Positions 34,007 through 43,572 of a DNA stretch of 64,000 nt are shown piece by piece. The translations under genes were made by a program, and so were the position numbers. Every line of letters starts with the position of its first letter. The first letter of the stretch is position 1. Source of the DNA: Serratia plymuthica (GTDB lineage: Bacteria; Pseudomonadota; Gammaproteobacteria; Enterobacterales; Enterobacteriaceae); NCBI RefSeq assembly GCF_018336935.1, contig NZ_CP068771.1, forward strand, positions 3,658,001-3,722,000, in the 5' to 3' direction. The notes beneath the pieces were generated by a model. The model did not search any database. It was not told the origin of the DNA and saw only the letters and a program-made list of their open reading frames with translations.

Positions 34007-34834
34007 TTAGGCTGTGGTGTTTAAAGGTATTTTCAGCAATTGCCGGATGAGTGGCTGCTGATCGCTATTTTGCAGCCACACGGCATACAGCGGGCGGATA
34101 ATCGCCGGGATCTCGGCGGTGGCGACCAACTGCGGATAGTCCTTCTCCCACTGGCTGGGCAGGAAGGCGCAGCCGCCGGTGGTTTCCAGTAACTGGCGGG
34201 TCAGGTGCGCCGAGGTGGTGGTGAGCACCGGCAGACTATCACCCTCCAGCATGCGGCTTTCTTGCTGATGAAAGTCCGCTCCCCATTCCAGCTTGATATA
34301 CGGCATCGGCGCATGCTGGTCACGTAGAGCGGAAGAGAATAGCCGCAGCGAGAAATTCCCCAGTAGCTGGCTGGCCAGCTCATCCATCTTTGGCGGTTCG
34401 GTAGTGATGAGCAAATCGAGCTGTCGCTCATGCAGCTGTTTTACCAAAGAATGCCGTAGCGCAACCCTGGCTTCCAGTTGTAGCGCCCCACGTTGTTGAT
34501 AGAGCGATTGCAGCCACGGGGTTAGGTAGGCCTCCCATAAAGATGCGGTGGCACCGATGGACAACTCGGTATGCTGCAGCGAACGCACCACCTCTTTTTT
34601 TGCCAACTGCCAGGTCGTCATCAGGCTTTCAGCATAGGGCAGGAGCCGCTCTCCGGCGGGCGTCAGGCGAATATTGTTACGGTGACGGGTGAATAAATTC
34701 GCGCCTAATTGGTTTTCTAACTGGCGGATGCGGAAACTGACCGCAGACTGCGTTAAGTACAAGGATTCTGCGGCTCGGCCAAAGTGACGCGTTCTACTGA
34801 CCTCCAAAAAGGTTTTCAGTAATTCGGTATCCAC
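34007..34834 (-). CDS. hdfR: LysR-type regulator HdfR
   Basis: A 275-residue LysR regulator, identical or nearly so to E. coli HdfR over the first 60 residues ([20 protein letters not shown] onward). In E. coli HdfR represses flhDC and affects gltBD. The HTH covers about residues 18-37 ([20 protein letters not shown]). The C-terminal co-inducer domain is less conserved but has the [17 protein letters not shown] core. It is divergent from maoP, as in E. coli. Confidence 0.93.
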   Translation of the reverse strand: MDTELLKTFLEVSRTRHFGRAAESLYLTQSAVSFRIRQLENQLGANLFTRHRNNIRLTPAGERLLPYAESLMTTWQLAKKEVVRSLQHTELSIGATASLWEAYLTPWLQSLYQQRGALQLEARVALRHSLVKQLHERQLDLLITTEPPKMDELASQLLGNFSLRLFSSALRDQHAPMPYIKLEWGADFHQQESRMLEGDSLPVLTTTSAHLTRQLLETTGGCAFLPSQWEKDYPQLVATAEIPAIIRPLYAVWLQNSDQQPLIRQLLKIPLNTTA

Positions 34835-34953
34835 ACCTATCTCCAGAAATTTTTATCGTTAAGATTTAAATGTTTTGTTTTACACAATGTCAAGCCTATC
34901 TAATACTCCGCGCCATAAACAGCACGGCCATGAGAGAATTAGGAGCGTGTCAG

Positions 34954-35292
34954 ATGGCGGATAGCTTCACCACGACCAATCGTTTTTTTGATAATAAACA
35001 TTATCCTCGCGGGTTCTCCCGTCACGGCGATTTCACCATTAAAGAAGCGCAATTGCTAGAGCGCTTCGGGTATGCGTTCAACGAGCTGGACGCAGGCAAA
35101 CGCCAGCCGGCCACTGAAGAAGAACAGCTGTTCGTCGCAGTGTGTCACGGTGAGCGTGAGCCGGTAACCGACCAGGAAAAAGTATGGGCTAAATATCTGG
35201 CGCGCACACGTCGCCCGAAAAAATTCCATACCCTGTCCGGTGGCAAGCCGCAGGCTGATGCGGTGGAAGACTACACCGAAAGCGACGATTGA
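34954..35292 (+). CDS. maoP: Macrodomain Ori organisation protein MaoP (YifE)
   Basis: A 112-residue protein of the E. coli MaoP length; MaoP acts with the nearby maoS site to organise the Ori macrodomain. The start is ATG 34954 ([20 protein letters not shown]); the frame opens at 34870 but that part has no homology. The body is highly conserved ([39 protein letters not shown]). The 119-bp hdfR-maoP gap may carry maoS, which I could not identify. A strong terminator follows. Confidence 0.93.
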   Translation: MADSFTTTNRFFDNKHYPRGFSRHGDFTIKEAQLLERFGYAFNELDAGKRQPATEEEQLFVAVCHGEREPVTDQEKVWAKYLARTRRPKKFHTLSGGKPQADAVEDYTESDD

Positions 35293-35297
35293 TAACG

Positions 35298-35321
35298 ATG
35301 GGGCCTTTAGGCCCCATTTTT
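35298..35321 (+). terminator. Terminator of maoP
   Basis: Stem ATGGGGCC (35298-35305) / GGCCCCAT (35310-35317) followed by TTTTTA. It overlaps the final bases of convergent comM. Confidence 0.9.
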
Positions 35322-36843
35322 ATTCCAGGCTGCGGTGCAACTGCAGCAACAAGCGGTCCATACAGCGGTAGCCAAGCGCTTCGCTCAGGTGGCGCTTATC
35401 AATATCCCGATCCCCCGCCAAATCCGCCAGCGTACGTGCCACTTTTAAAATTCGTTGCCAGGCGCGAACCGATAATCCCAACTTGTTTAACGTAGCCTCA
35501 AGAAAATCGGCGTCCGCTGCGCTAAGCGTACAATCCCGCTCGACTTCAGGATTACTCAACAGAGCGTTGATTTTTCCTGCCCGACAGAGCTGCCTCTCAC
35601 GTGCCTGCAATACCCGCTCCCGTACCTGAATGCTGCTTTCTCCGCCGGCGCGCTTTTTACTGAGAACGCCCGGCGGCAGCAACGGCACCTCAATCGATAA
35701 ATCGAAACGATCGAGAAACGGCCCTGAAAGCCGCCCAAGATAACGCAGGACCTGCTGCGGTGACGCGCGGTTGTGCATGCCCTGATAGTGTCCTGTCGGG
35801 CTGGGATTCATGGCTGCGATCAACTGCACCCTGGCCGGAAAGCAGACCTTGGCGTTGGCGCGTGAAATGACGATTTCGCCAGACTCCAGCGGTTCACGCA
35901 GGGCATCCAGCACGCGCCGTTCGAATTCCGGCAGCTCGTCCAGAAACAGTACGCCGTTGTGCGCCATGGAGATTTCCCCTGGCCGCGGCAGCGAGCCACC
36001 GCCGACCAGCGCAACCATTGAGGCGCTGTGATGCGGCGCGCGAAATGGCCGCTGGCGCCATGGCAGCGTTTCAGCAGGGTGATGCAGCAGACTGGCTACG
36101 GCCACGCTTTCCAGTGCCTCCCGGTCGGTCAGCGGCGGCAGCAGGCCATTGAGGCGACTGGCCAACATGGTTTTCCCGGTACCCGGAGGGCCGACCAGCA
36201 ACAGGTTATGCCCCCCTGCTGCAGCGATCTCCAACGCGCGCTTGGCCTGCTCCTGGCCCAGAATATCCTGCAGATCGGCAGGGTCCTGCCGGTTTTCGGC
36301 GGCGGCTGGGGCGCTGGCCACCGGTAAAACACCTTTGCCCAACAGAAAGGCGCACACTTCCAGCAGGTGTTCCGCCACCCGAGTTTCACTCTGCGCAATC
36401 AGGCCGACTTCCTTACCATTGGCCGTCGCGAGAATCAGCTGTCTTCCGGCATCCATAGCCGCCAGCGCGGCGGGTATCGCGCCGCTTACTCGCCGCAGAG
36501 CGCCGGAGAGCGCCAGCTCCCCGAGGAATTCGTAGCGCGCCAGCCGATCGGCCGGCAGTTGTTCGGAGGCGGCGAGGATCGCCAGGGCTATCGGCAGATC
36601 GTAACGGCCGCCCTCTTTGGGAAGATCGGCCGGTGCCAAATTGACGGTGATGCGTCGGGCGGGAAAGGTGAAACCGTTGTTGATCAACGCGCTGCGTACC
36701 CGATCGCGGGCTTCTTTCACCGTAGTTTCCGGCAGACCGACCATGGTCAGGCCGGGCAACCCGTTGCTGATATGCACTTCTACCGTCACCGAAGGGGCCT
36801 GAACGCCCATCGTTGCCCGGGTATAGATAACCGCCAGTGACAT
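35320..36843 (-). CDS. comM: ComM / YifB AAA+ ATPase
   Basis: A 507-residue Mg-chelatase-like AAA+ ATPase. ComM family members are helicases that extend heteroduplex during natural transformation; in enterobacteria the protein is YifB. An N-terminal Lon-protease-like domain (VEVHISNGLPGLTMVGLPE) precedes the ATPase core. Walker A is LLVGPPGTGKTMLASRL near residue 215 and Walker B is NGVLFLDELPEF near 300. The C-terminal SVRAWQRILKVARTLADLAG is the family signature. It matches E. coli YifB (506 residues) and holds the same place upstream of ilvL, except that an MFS gene intervenes. Confidence 0.95.
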   Translation of the reverse strand: MSLAVIYTRATMGVQAPSVTVEVHISNGLPGLTMVGLPETTVKEARDRVRSALINNGFTFPARRITVNLAPADLPKEGGRYDLPIALAILAASEQLPADRLARYEFLGELALSGALRRVSGAIPAALAAMDAGRQLILATANGKEVGLIAQSETRVAEHLLEVCAFLLGKGVLPVASAPAAAENRQDPADLQDILGQEQAKRALEIAAAGGHNLLLVGPPGTGKTMLASRLNGLLPPLTDREALESVAVASLLHHPAETLPWRQRPFRAPHHSASMVALVGGGSLPRPGEISMAHNGVLFLDELPEFERRVLDALREPLESGEIVISRANAKVCFPARVQLIAAMNPSPTGHYQGMHNRASPQQVLRYLGRLSGPFLDRFDLSIEVPLLPPGVLSKKRAGGESSIQVRERVLQARERQLCRAGKINALLSNPEVERDCTLSAADADFLEATLNKLGLSVRAWQRILKVARTLADLAGDRDIDKRHLSEALGYRCMDRLLLQLHRSLE

Positions 36844-37185
36844 ATTGCTCTCCTTGCTGAAGGCAACATGATGCGGGATTAGGGCCGTCGGGGCGCGGCA
36901 GCGTTAAGGTATCTGCGCGCAAAACCGCAATGTAGATATTTTATTTCAAAGGGATAGCAATATTTTGCGAAGTGCTTCGCAAGGCGGGGGCAATACCTCT
37001 TAACAATTCCGCGAACGCTGCAACACATTAGCAGGCTTACCTTGTTGCGGCCGGAGGGTGAACGGGTGTATTTAACAATTGATTAAAATAAAAATCACTT
37101 CGTTAACAAACTCCGACCGCCGACGCGTTCCGCCACGGCAGCCGCTAAACCTCATGATTTCGTACTCCGGAGTAGGGATAACACT
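36844..37185. other. Intergenic comM-MFS, control region
   Basis: A 342-bp AT-richer gap between divergent comM and the MFS gene. It includes a perfect inverted repeat TTGCGAAG-TG-CTTCGCAA (36965-36982) that could be an operator. No credible gene is seen. Confidence 0.55.
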
Positions 37186-38418
37186 ATGTTTGGTTGGACC
37201 CCGCAACAACGCAATGCGGCTATCGCCAGCTTTTCAAGCTGGACGCTCGATGCGTTCGATTTCTTCGTGCTGGTGTTTTTGCTCAGCGATATCGCGCAGT
37301 CTTTCCATGTCGGTATGGAGGAGGTGACGCTGGCGATCCTGTTGACGCTGGCAGTTCGCCCGATAGGTGCGCTGATGTTTGGCCGCGCGGCGGAAAAATA
37401 CGGCCGCAAACCGATTTTGATGCTGAATATCGTCTTCTTTTCGGTGTTTGAGCTGCTGTCTGCTGCGGCGCCGTCGCTGACGGTATTCTTGCTGTTACGG
37501 GTATTGTACGGCGTGGCGATGGGCGGGATTTGGGGCGTGGCGTCATCGCTGGCGATGGAAACCATCCCGGACCGTTCACGCGGCCTGATGTCGGGGATCT
37601 TCCAGGCTGGCTATCCGTTTGGGTACCTGTTGGCGGCGGTGGTGTATGGCCTGCTCTTTGAGGCGGTGGGGTGGCGTGGCATGTTTGTGATCGGCGCGGC
37701 GCCGATTTTACTGCTGCCATTTATTTATTATTGCGTACAGGAATCGCCGGTGTGGCTGGCGGCGCGTGAACGCAAGGAAAGCAGCGCGTTGCTGCCGGTG
37801 CTGAAGAGCCACTGGAAACTGTGCGGCTATCTGGTGTTGCTGATGGCGGCATTCAATTTCTTCTCGCACGGGACCCAGGATATGTATCCGGTGTTCCTGA
37901 AAGTTCAGCACGGTTTCGATGCCAAAACCGTCAGTATCATCGCTATTAGCTACAATATCGCATCAATTATCGGCGGGGTTTTCTTCGGCGCGCTATCGGA
38001 AAAAATTGGCCGCAGGAAAGCGATTATCATCGCTGCGCTGCTGGCCTTGCCGGTGATCCCGCTGTGGGCGTTTTCCAGCGGTTCGCTGATGCTGGGGATT
38101 GGCGCGTTCTTGATGCAATTCATGGTGCAGGGCGCCTGGGGCGTGGTGCCGACTTATCTCACCGAACTGGTACCGGCGAACACCCGTGCGGTGCTGCCGG
38201 GATTCGTTTATCAGTTGGGTAATCTGATCGCATCGGTGAACGCAACGCTGCAAGCGACGATTGCCGCTCACCACGGCCATAACTACGGGTTGGCGATGGC
38301 GATCATTGCCGGGACGGTGGCGATAGTGATCGCACTGCTGGTGTTCTTCGGCAAGGATACGCGCGGCAAGGCAATCTCTGGCGAGGCGAACCCCTCAAGC
38401 CTGCACGCTAACGTTTGA
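37186..38418 (+). CDS. MFS transporter, SHS (sialate/lactate-type) subfamily
   Basis: A 410-residue major-facilitator protein with 12 predicted membrane segments. The N-terminal SSWTLDAFDFFVLVFLLSDIA and the loop-2 motif GRAAEKYGRKPILM fit the SHS group that includes NanT and Jen1-type carboxylate carriers. A likely substrate is a monocarboxylate or acid sugar, but this cannot be fixed from sequence. The matching loop in the second half is GALSEKIGRRKAI. The gene stands alone between comM and the ilv leader; E. coli has nothing here. The leader has GGAGTAGGGA about 8 bases before the ATG. Confidence 0.85.
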   Translation: MFGWTPQQRNAAIASFSSWTLDAFDFFVLVFLLSDIAQSFHVGMEEVTLAILLTLAVRPIGALMFGRAAEKYGRKPILMLNIVFFSVFELLSAAAPSLTVFLLLRVLYGVAMGGIWGVASSLAMETIPDRSRGLMSGIFQAGYPFGYLLAAVVYGLLFEAVGWRGMFVIGAAPILLLPFIYYCVQESPVWLAARERKESSALLPVLKSHWKLCGYLVLLMAAFNFFSHGTQDMYPVFLKVQHGFDAKTVSIIAISYNIASIIGGVFFGALSEKIGRRKAIIIAALLALPVIPLWAFSSGSLMLGIGAFLMQFMVQGAWGVVPTYLTELVPANTRAVLPGFVYQLGNLIASVNATLQATIAAHHGHNYGLAMAIIAGTVAIVIALLVFFGKDTRGKAISGEANPSSLHANV

Positions 38419-38479
38419 AATCGCGAGAGTTTGCGCGAGGTATGACCAGATTGCGTCGAATAATAACGCAAAAAAAGTG

Positions 38480-38515
38480 TTGTCATGCCGAGTGTGACTA
38501 TGGTACCTCTGTAGG
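38480..38515 (+). promoter_or_regulatory. ilvLGMEDA promoter region
   Basis: A -35-like TTGTCA (38480-38485) and a downstream segment ATGGTACCTCTGTAGGT resemble the E. coli ilvL promoter region. The -10 position is not certain; a 17-bp spacer places it at about 38503. Confidence 0.5.
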
Positions 38516-38551
38516 TATTAGTTCGAAACGAGCACAGTGAACAAACCTATT

Positions 38552-38650
38552 ATGAAAGCCTTTGCCCAAGTGATTAGCCTAGTCGTGATTAGCGTGGTGG
38601 TGATTATTATCCCACCGTGCGGGGCTGCACTTGGACGAAGAAAGGCTTAG
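38552..38650 (+). CDS. ilvL: ilv operon attenuation leader peptide
   Basis: A 32-residue peptide beginning MKAFAQVISLVVISVVVIII and ending PPCGAALGRRKA. It contains 5 Ile, 6 Val and 2 Leu, so ribosome stalling on charged-tRNA shortage would control the attenuator just downstream. The E. coli peptide shares the ISLVVISVVVIIIPPCGAALG core; only the N-terminal residues differ. Confidence 0.95.
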   Translation: MKAFAQVISLVVISVVVIIIPPCGAALGRRKA

Positions 38651-38673
38651 AAAACAAGCCGGAATCGCAAGAG

Positions 38674-38706
38674 AACCCCCGCACCGTAAGGTCCGGGGGT
38701 TTTTTA
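38674..38706 (+). terminator. ilv attenuator
   Basis: Stem AACCCCCG (38674-38681) plus ACC with GGT plus CGGGGGTT (38694-38701), a GTAA loop, and TTTTT. It lies 23 bases after the ilvL stop, the standard attenuator position. Confidence 0.92.
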
Positions 38707-38792
38707 TTGGCATAAGAAAAGTGGATTAAGGATAAGAACATGAATAACAGAACAAAATCCTGCAGCTGTCGAAGTAAGGCGAGGAAATAACC

Positions 38793-40439
38793 ATGAATGG
38801 GGCTCAGTGGGTAGTACAGGCGTTGCGTGCGCAGGGAGTTGATACGGTATTCGGCTATCCGGGTGGCGCAATCATGCCGGTTTACGATGCATTGTATGAC
38901 GGTGGGGTGGAACACCTGCTCTGCCGCCACGAGCAAGGCGCCGCGATGGCCGCTATCGGCTATGCCCGTTCAACCGGTAAAATCGGCGTTTGTATTGCTA
39001 CCTCCGGCCCTGGCGCCACCAATCTGATCACCGGCCTGGCCGATGCGCTGCTGGACTCTGTGCCGGTCGTGGCTATCACCGGCCAAGTGGGTTCTGCGCT
39101 GATCGGCACCGATGCCTTTCAGGAGATCGATGTTCTCGGCCTGTCTCTGGCCTGCACCAAACACAGCTTCCTGGTGGAATCACTGGACGCGCTCCCGGGC
39201 ATCATGGCGGAAGCTTTCGCCATCGCCGGCAGTGGTCGCCCAGGCCCGGTGCTGATCGATATCCCGAAAGACATCCAGCTGGCGCAGGGTGACCTGCATC
39301 CGCACCTGATGCCGGTAGTGGAAGAACTGAACTACCCGGCAGCGGAGCTGGCGCAAGCGGCCGAGTTGCTGGCGCAGGCGCACAAACCGATGCTGTACGT
39401 TGGCGGCGGGGTTGGCATGGCGCAGGCAGTGCCGGCGCTGCGCGAGTTCATCGCCGTGACCCGGATGCCAAGCGTCGCCACATTGAAAGGGCTGGGCGCG
39501 CCAGACGCGGAACACGCCTATTATCTCGGCATGCTGGGCATGCACGGCACCAAGGCCGCCAACCTGGCGGTGCAGGAGTGCGATTTGCTGATCGCCGTCG
39601 GCGCGCGTTTTGACGATCGCGTGACCGGCAAACTGAACGCTTTCGCACCGCACGCCAAGGTGATCCACATGGATATCGACCCGGCGGAGATGAGCAAGCT
39701 GCGTCAGGCGCACGTAGCATTGCAGGGCGATTTGAAAGCTTTGTTGCCGGCTCTGCAACAGCCGTTGAATATCAGCGCCTGGCAGCGGCGGGTCGCTGAA
39801 CTGAAAGAAACCCATACCTGGCGTTACGATCACCCAGGTCAACCTATCTATGCGCCGCTGCTGTTGAAACAGTTGTCCGAGCGCAAACCGGCCAATACCG
39901 TGGTCACCACCGACGTGGGCCAGCACCAGATGTGGACCGCGCAGCACATGACCTTTGAACACCCGGAAAACTTCATCACGTCCAGCGGTCTGGGCACCAT
40001 GGGATTCGGCGTGCCGGCTGCGGTGGGGGCCCAAATGGCGCGGCCGCAGGATACGGTGATCTGCGTATCGGGCGACGGTTCCTTCATGATGAACGTGCAG
40101 GAGCTGGGCACCATAAAACGAAAACAGCTGCCGGTGAAAATCGTTTTACTGGATAACCAGCGTTTAGGCATGGTTCGACAGTGGCAGCAGCTGTTTTTTG
40201 ACGGTCGTTACAGCGAAACCAACCTGTCCGATAACCCCGATTTCCTGATGTTGGCCAATGCCTTCGGTATTCCCGGCCAGCGCATCACCCGTAAAGACCA
40301 GGTGGCAGACGCCCTCGACGCCTTACTCAACAGCGAAGGGCCTTACCTGCTGCATGTGTCCATTGATGAACTCGAAAACGTCTGGCCGCTGGTACCGCCG
40401 GGCGCCGGCAACGAAACCATGTTGGAGAAAATGTCATGA
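38793..40439 (+). CDS. ilvG: Acetolactate synthase II, large subunit
   Basis: A ThDP and FAD enzyme making acetolactate and acetohydroxybutyrate for Val, Leu and Ile. At 548 residues it is full length and in one frame; E. coli K-12 ilvG is frameshifted, so this strain keeps a valine-resistant isozyme. The ThDP-activating glutamate is in [17 protein letters not shown] near residue 48. The ThDP motif is [17 protein letters not shown] near residue 428. Its stop overlaps the ilvM start (ATGATG). Confidence 0.97.
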   Translation: MNGAQWVVQALRAQGVDTVFGYPGGAIMPVYDALYDGGVEHLLCRHEQGAAMAAIGYARSTGKIGVCIATSGPGATNLITGLADALLDSVPVVAITGQVGSALIGTDAFQEIDVLGLSLACTKHSFLVESLDALPGIMAEAFAIAGSGRPGPVLIDIPKDIQLAQGDLHPHLMPVVEELNYPAAELAQAAELLAQAHKPMLYVGGGVGMAQAVPALREFIAVTRMPSVATLKGLGAPDAEHAYYLGMLGMHGTKAANLAVQECDLLIAVGARFDDRVTGKLNAFAPHAKVIHMDIDPAEMSKLRQAHVALQGDLKALLPALQQPLNISAWQRRVAELKETHTWRYDHPGQPIYAPLLLKQLSERKPANTVVTTDVGQHQMWTAQHMTFEHPENFITSSGLGTMGFGVPAAVGAQMARPQDTVICVSGDGSFMMNVQELGTIKRKQLPVKIVLLDNQRLGMVRQWQQLFFDGRYSETNLSDNPDFLMLANAFGIPGQRITRKDQVADALDALLNSEGPYLLHVSIDELENVWPLVPPGAGNETMLEKMS

Positions 40440-40693
40440 TGCAGCATCAACTCTCGATCCAGGCCCGTTTCCGTCCTGAAATGTTAGAGCGCGTATTGCG
40501 CGTCGTGCGTCATCGCGGCTTTCAGGTTTGTGCTATGAATATGGTTTCAGCGGTGAATGCCGACAATATTAATATTGAATTGACCGTTGCCAGCCAGCGC
40601 CCGGTGGATCTACTGTCATCACAGTTAAGCAAACTGATGGACGTCTCCTGCGTTGAGATCCAGCAACCAACATCACAACAAATACGCGCCTGA
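40436..40693 (+). CDS. ilvM: Acetolactate synthase II, small subunit
   Basis: The 85-residue ACT-like regulatory subunit of AHAS II. It matches E. coli IlvM from [15 protein letters not shown] through to QQIRA. The family core is [16 protein letters not shown]. It overlaps the 3' end of ilvG by 4 bases, so the two subunits are translationally coupled. AHAS II is not inhibited by valine, in keeping with this small subunit. Confidence 0.96.
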   Translation: MMQHQLSIQARFRPEMLERVLRVVRHRGFQVCAMNMVSAVNADNINIELTVASQRPVDLLSSQLSKLMDVSCVEIQQPTSQQIRA

Positions 40694-40715
40694 GGCGCGA
40701 GAAGGATAAAGAATA

Positions 40716-41642
40716 ATGACGAAGAAAGCCGATTACATTTGGTTCAATGGTGAGATGGTTCCCTGGGCTGACGCCAAAGTGCACGTGATGTCGCATGCGT
40801 TGCACTACGGCACTTCGGTGTTTGAAGGAGTCCGTTGCTACGACTCCCATAAAGGCCCGGTGGTATTCCGCCATCGCGAACATATGCAGCGTCTGCACGA
40901 CTCGGCAAAAATTTATCGCATGCCGGTATCGCAAAGCGTCGATGAGCTGATGGAGGCCTGCCGCGCCACGCTGCGTAAAAACAATTTGGTCAGTGCTTAT
41001 ATTCGTCCGCTGGTGTTTGTCGGCGATGTCGGTATGGGGGTTAACCCACCGGCCGGTTACAAAACTGACGTGATTATCGCGGCGTTTCCTTGGGGCGCGT
41101 ATCTGGGTGAAGAAGCGCTGGAGCAAGGTATCGATGCGATGGTTTCTTCCTGGCAGCGCGTGGCGCCAAATACCATTCCAACGGCGGCCAAAGCCGGCGG
41201 CAACTACCTTTCCTCCCTGCTGGTGGGCAGCGAAGCGCGTCGCCACGGTTATCAGGAAGGGATTGCGCTTGACGTGCACGGTTATATTTCCGAAGGCGCG
41301 GGCGAGAACCTGTTCGAAGTGAAAGACGGCGTGCTGTTTACCCCGCCGTTCACCTCTTCCGCGTTGCCGGGCATCACCCGTGACGCCATTATCAAACTGG
41401 CGAAAGACATGGGCTTCGAAGTGCGTGAGCAGGTGTTGTCGCGCGAGTCGCTGTATCTGGCCGACGAAGTGTTCATGTCCGGCACCGCGGCGGAAATCAC
41501 TCCGGTGCGCAGCGTCGACGGCATCCAGGTCGGTATCGGCAAGTGCGGCCCGGTGACCAAACAAATTCAGCAGGCGTTCTTCGGCCTGTTTACCGGCAAG
41601 ACCGAAGACAAGTACGGCTGGTTGGACCCGGTAAATCCATAA
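40716..41642 (+). CDS. ilvE: Branched-chain amino acid aminotransferase
   Basis: A PLP class-IV aminotransferase for the last step to Ile, Val and Leu. It has 308 residues (E. coli 309). Family stretches include SHALHYGTSVFEGVR near residue 25, the PLP-lysine region AAKAGGNYLSSLL near 155 and EVFMSGTAAEITPV near 250. GAGGCGCGAGAAGGA lies upstream of the ATG. It sits between ilvM and ilvD in the operon, with about 74 bases to the ilvD start. Confidence 0.97.
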   Translation: MTKKADYIWFNGEMVPWADAKVHVMSHALHYGTSVFEGVRCYDSHKGPVVFRHREHMQRLHDSAKIYRMPVSQSVDELMEACRATLRKNNLVSAYIRPLVFVGDVGMGVNPPAGYKTDVIIAAFPWGAYLGEEALEQGIDAMVSSWQRVAPNTIPTAAKAGGNYLSSLLVGSEARRHGYQEGIALDVHGYISEGAGENLFEVKDGVLFTPPFTSSALPGITRDAIIKLAKDMGFEVREQVLSRESLYLADEVFMSGTAAEITPVRSVDGIQVGIGKCGPVTKQIQQAFFGLFTGKTEDKYGWLDPVNP

Positions 41643-41716
41643 GAAATTAACGACAGACAAGCATAAATGGGCGGTTCGTTCGCCGCCCAACACAGAATAC
41701 ATTTGGAGTGAAGAGC

Positions 41717-43567
41717 ATGCCTAAGTACCGTTCCGCCACCACCACCCACGGCCGCAATATGGCGGGTGCCCGCGCATTATGGCGCGCGACCGGAATGACC
41801 GACGACGATTTCGGCAAGCCGATTATTGCGGTGGTCAACTCCTTTACCCAGTTCGTGCCGGGCCACGTGCACTTGCGCGATCTGGGCAAACTGGTTGCAG
41901 AGCAGATCGAAGCCTCCGGCGGCGTCGCCAAAGAATTCAACACCATCGCGGTGGATGACGGTATCGCCATGGGCCACGGCGGCATGCTCTATTCCCTGCC
42001 GTCGCGCGAACTGATCGCCGACTCGGTCGAATACATGGTGAATGCCCACTGCGCCGATGCGATGGTGTGTATCTCCAACTGCGACAAAATCACCCCGGGA
42101 ATGCTGATGGCGTCGCTGCGCCTCAATATTCCGGTGATTTTCGTTTCCGGTGGCCCAATGGAAGCCGGCAAGACCAAGCTGTCCGACAAGATCATCAAGC
42201 TGGACCTGATCGATGCGATGATCCAGGGCGCCAACCCGAACGTCAGCGACGCCGACAGCGCGCAAATCGAACGCTCCGCCTGCCCGACCTGCGGCTCCTG
42301 TTCCGGCATGTTCACCGCCAACTCGATGAACTGCCTGACCGAAGCGCTGGGCCTGTCCCAACCGGGCAATGGTTCGCTGTTGGCGACCCATGCGGACCGT
42401 AAGGATCTGTTCCTCAACGCCGGCAAGCGCATCGTTGCCCTGACCAAACGTTACTACGAGCAGGACGACGAAAGCGCGCTGCCGCGCAGCATCGCCAACA
42501 AGGCGGCGTTCGAGAATGCCATGACGCTGGATATCGCCATGGGCGGTTCGACCAATACCGTACTTCATCTGTTGGCTGCGGCGCAGGAAGGCGAGATTGA
42601 CTTCACCATGGCGGACATCGATCGTCTGTCGCGCAAGGTTCCGCACCTGTGCAAAGTGGCGCCAAGCACCCAGAAATACCATATGGAAGACGTGCACCGC
42701 GCCGGCGGGGTACTGGCGATCCTCGGCGAATTGGACCGCGCGGGGCTGATGAATCGCGAGGTCGATAACATCCTGGGCCTGAAGCTGCCGGAAACGCTGG
42801 AACAGTACGACATCATGCTGACCAAAGACGACGCCGTGAAGAAAATGTTCCGCGCCGGCCCTGCGGGTATCCGTACCACTCAGGCGTTCTCGCAGGATTG
42901 CCGCTGGGATACGCTGGACGACGACCGTGCAGAGGGTTGTATCCGCTCGCTGGAAAATGCGTTCAGCCTGGAAGGTGGTTTGGCCGTGCTGTACGGCAAT
43001 ATGGCGCTCGACGGCAGCATCGTTAAAACCGCCGGCGTCGATAAAGATAACCTGACCTTCCGTGGCCCGGCGAAAGTCTACGAAAGCCAGGATACGGCGG
43101 TGGAAGCGATCCTCGGCGGCAAAGTGGTTGCCGGCGACGTGGTGGTCATCCGCTACGAAGGGCCAAAAGGCGGGCCGGGCATGCAGGAAATGCTGTACCC
43201 GACGACCTACCTGAAATCCATGGGGCTGGGCAAAGCCTGTGCGCTGATCACCGATGGGCGCTTTTCCGGCGGCACCTCGGGCCTGTCTATCGGCCACGTT
43301 TCTCCGGAAGCGGGCAGCGGCGGCCTGATTGCCCTGATCGAAGATGGCGACATGATCGACATCGACATTCCAAAACGCAGCATGGTGCTGGACGTTGCAG
43401 ACAGCGAACTGGCGGCACGCCGCGAGGTTGAGCTGGCGCGCGGCGATAGCGCCTGGACACCGAAGAATCGTGAGCGTCAGGTTTCCTACGCCCTGCGCGC
43501 CTACGCCAGCCTGGCGACCAGCGCCGACAAAGGCGCGGTGCGCGACAAGAGCAAGCTGGGAGGCTAA
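41717..43567 (+). CDS. ilvD: Dihydroxy-acid dehydratase
   Basis: An iron-sulphur lyase for the fourth common step of Ile/Val synthesis. The start is ATG 41717 ([19 protein letters not shown]), 616 residues as in E. coli; the frame opens three codons earlier at 41708. Cluster cysteines are in [14 protein letters not shown] near residue 122 and [19 protein letters not shown] near 195. The C-terminal [17 protein letters not shown] carries the late active-site motif. ilvA follows after 5 bases. Confidence 0.97.
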   Translation: MPKYRSATTTHGRNMAGARALWRATGMTDDDFGKPIIAVVNSFTQFVPGHVHLRDLGKLVAEQIEASGGVAKEFNTIAVDDGIAMGHGGMLYSLPSRELIADSVEYMVNAHCADAMVCISNCDKITPGMLMASLRLNIPVIFVSGGPMEAGKTKLSDKIIKLDLIDAMIQGANPNVSDADSAQIERSACPTCGSCSGMFTANSMNCLTEALGLSQPGNGSLLATHADRKDLFLNAGKRIVALTKRYYEQDDESALPRSIANKAAFENAMTLDIAMGGSTNTVLHLLAAAQEGEIDFTMADIDRLSRKVPHLCKVAPSTQKYHMEDVHRAGGVLAILGELDRAGLMNREVDNILGLKLPETLEQYDIMLTKDDAVKKMFRAGPAGIRTTQAFSQDCRWDTLDDDRAEGCIRSLENAFSLEGGLAVLYGNMALDGSIVKTAGVDKDNLTFRGPAKVYESQDTAVEAILGGKVVAGDVVVIRYEGPKGGPGMQEMLYPTTYLKSMGLGKACALITDGRFSGGTSGLSIGHVSPEAGSGGLIALIEDGDMIDIDIPKRSMVLDVADSELAARREVELARGDSAWTPKNRERQVSYALRAYASLATSADKGAVRDKSKLGG

Positions 43568-43572
43568 GCATC

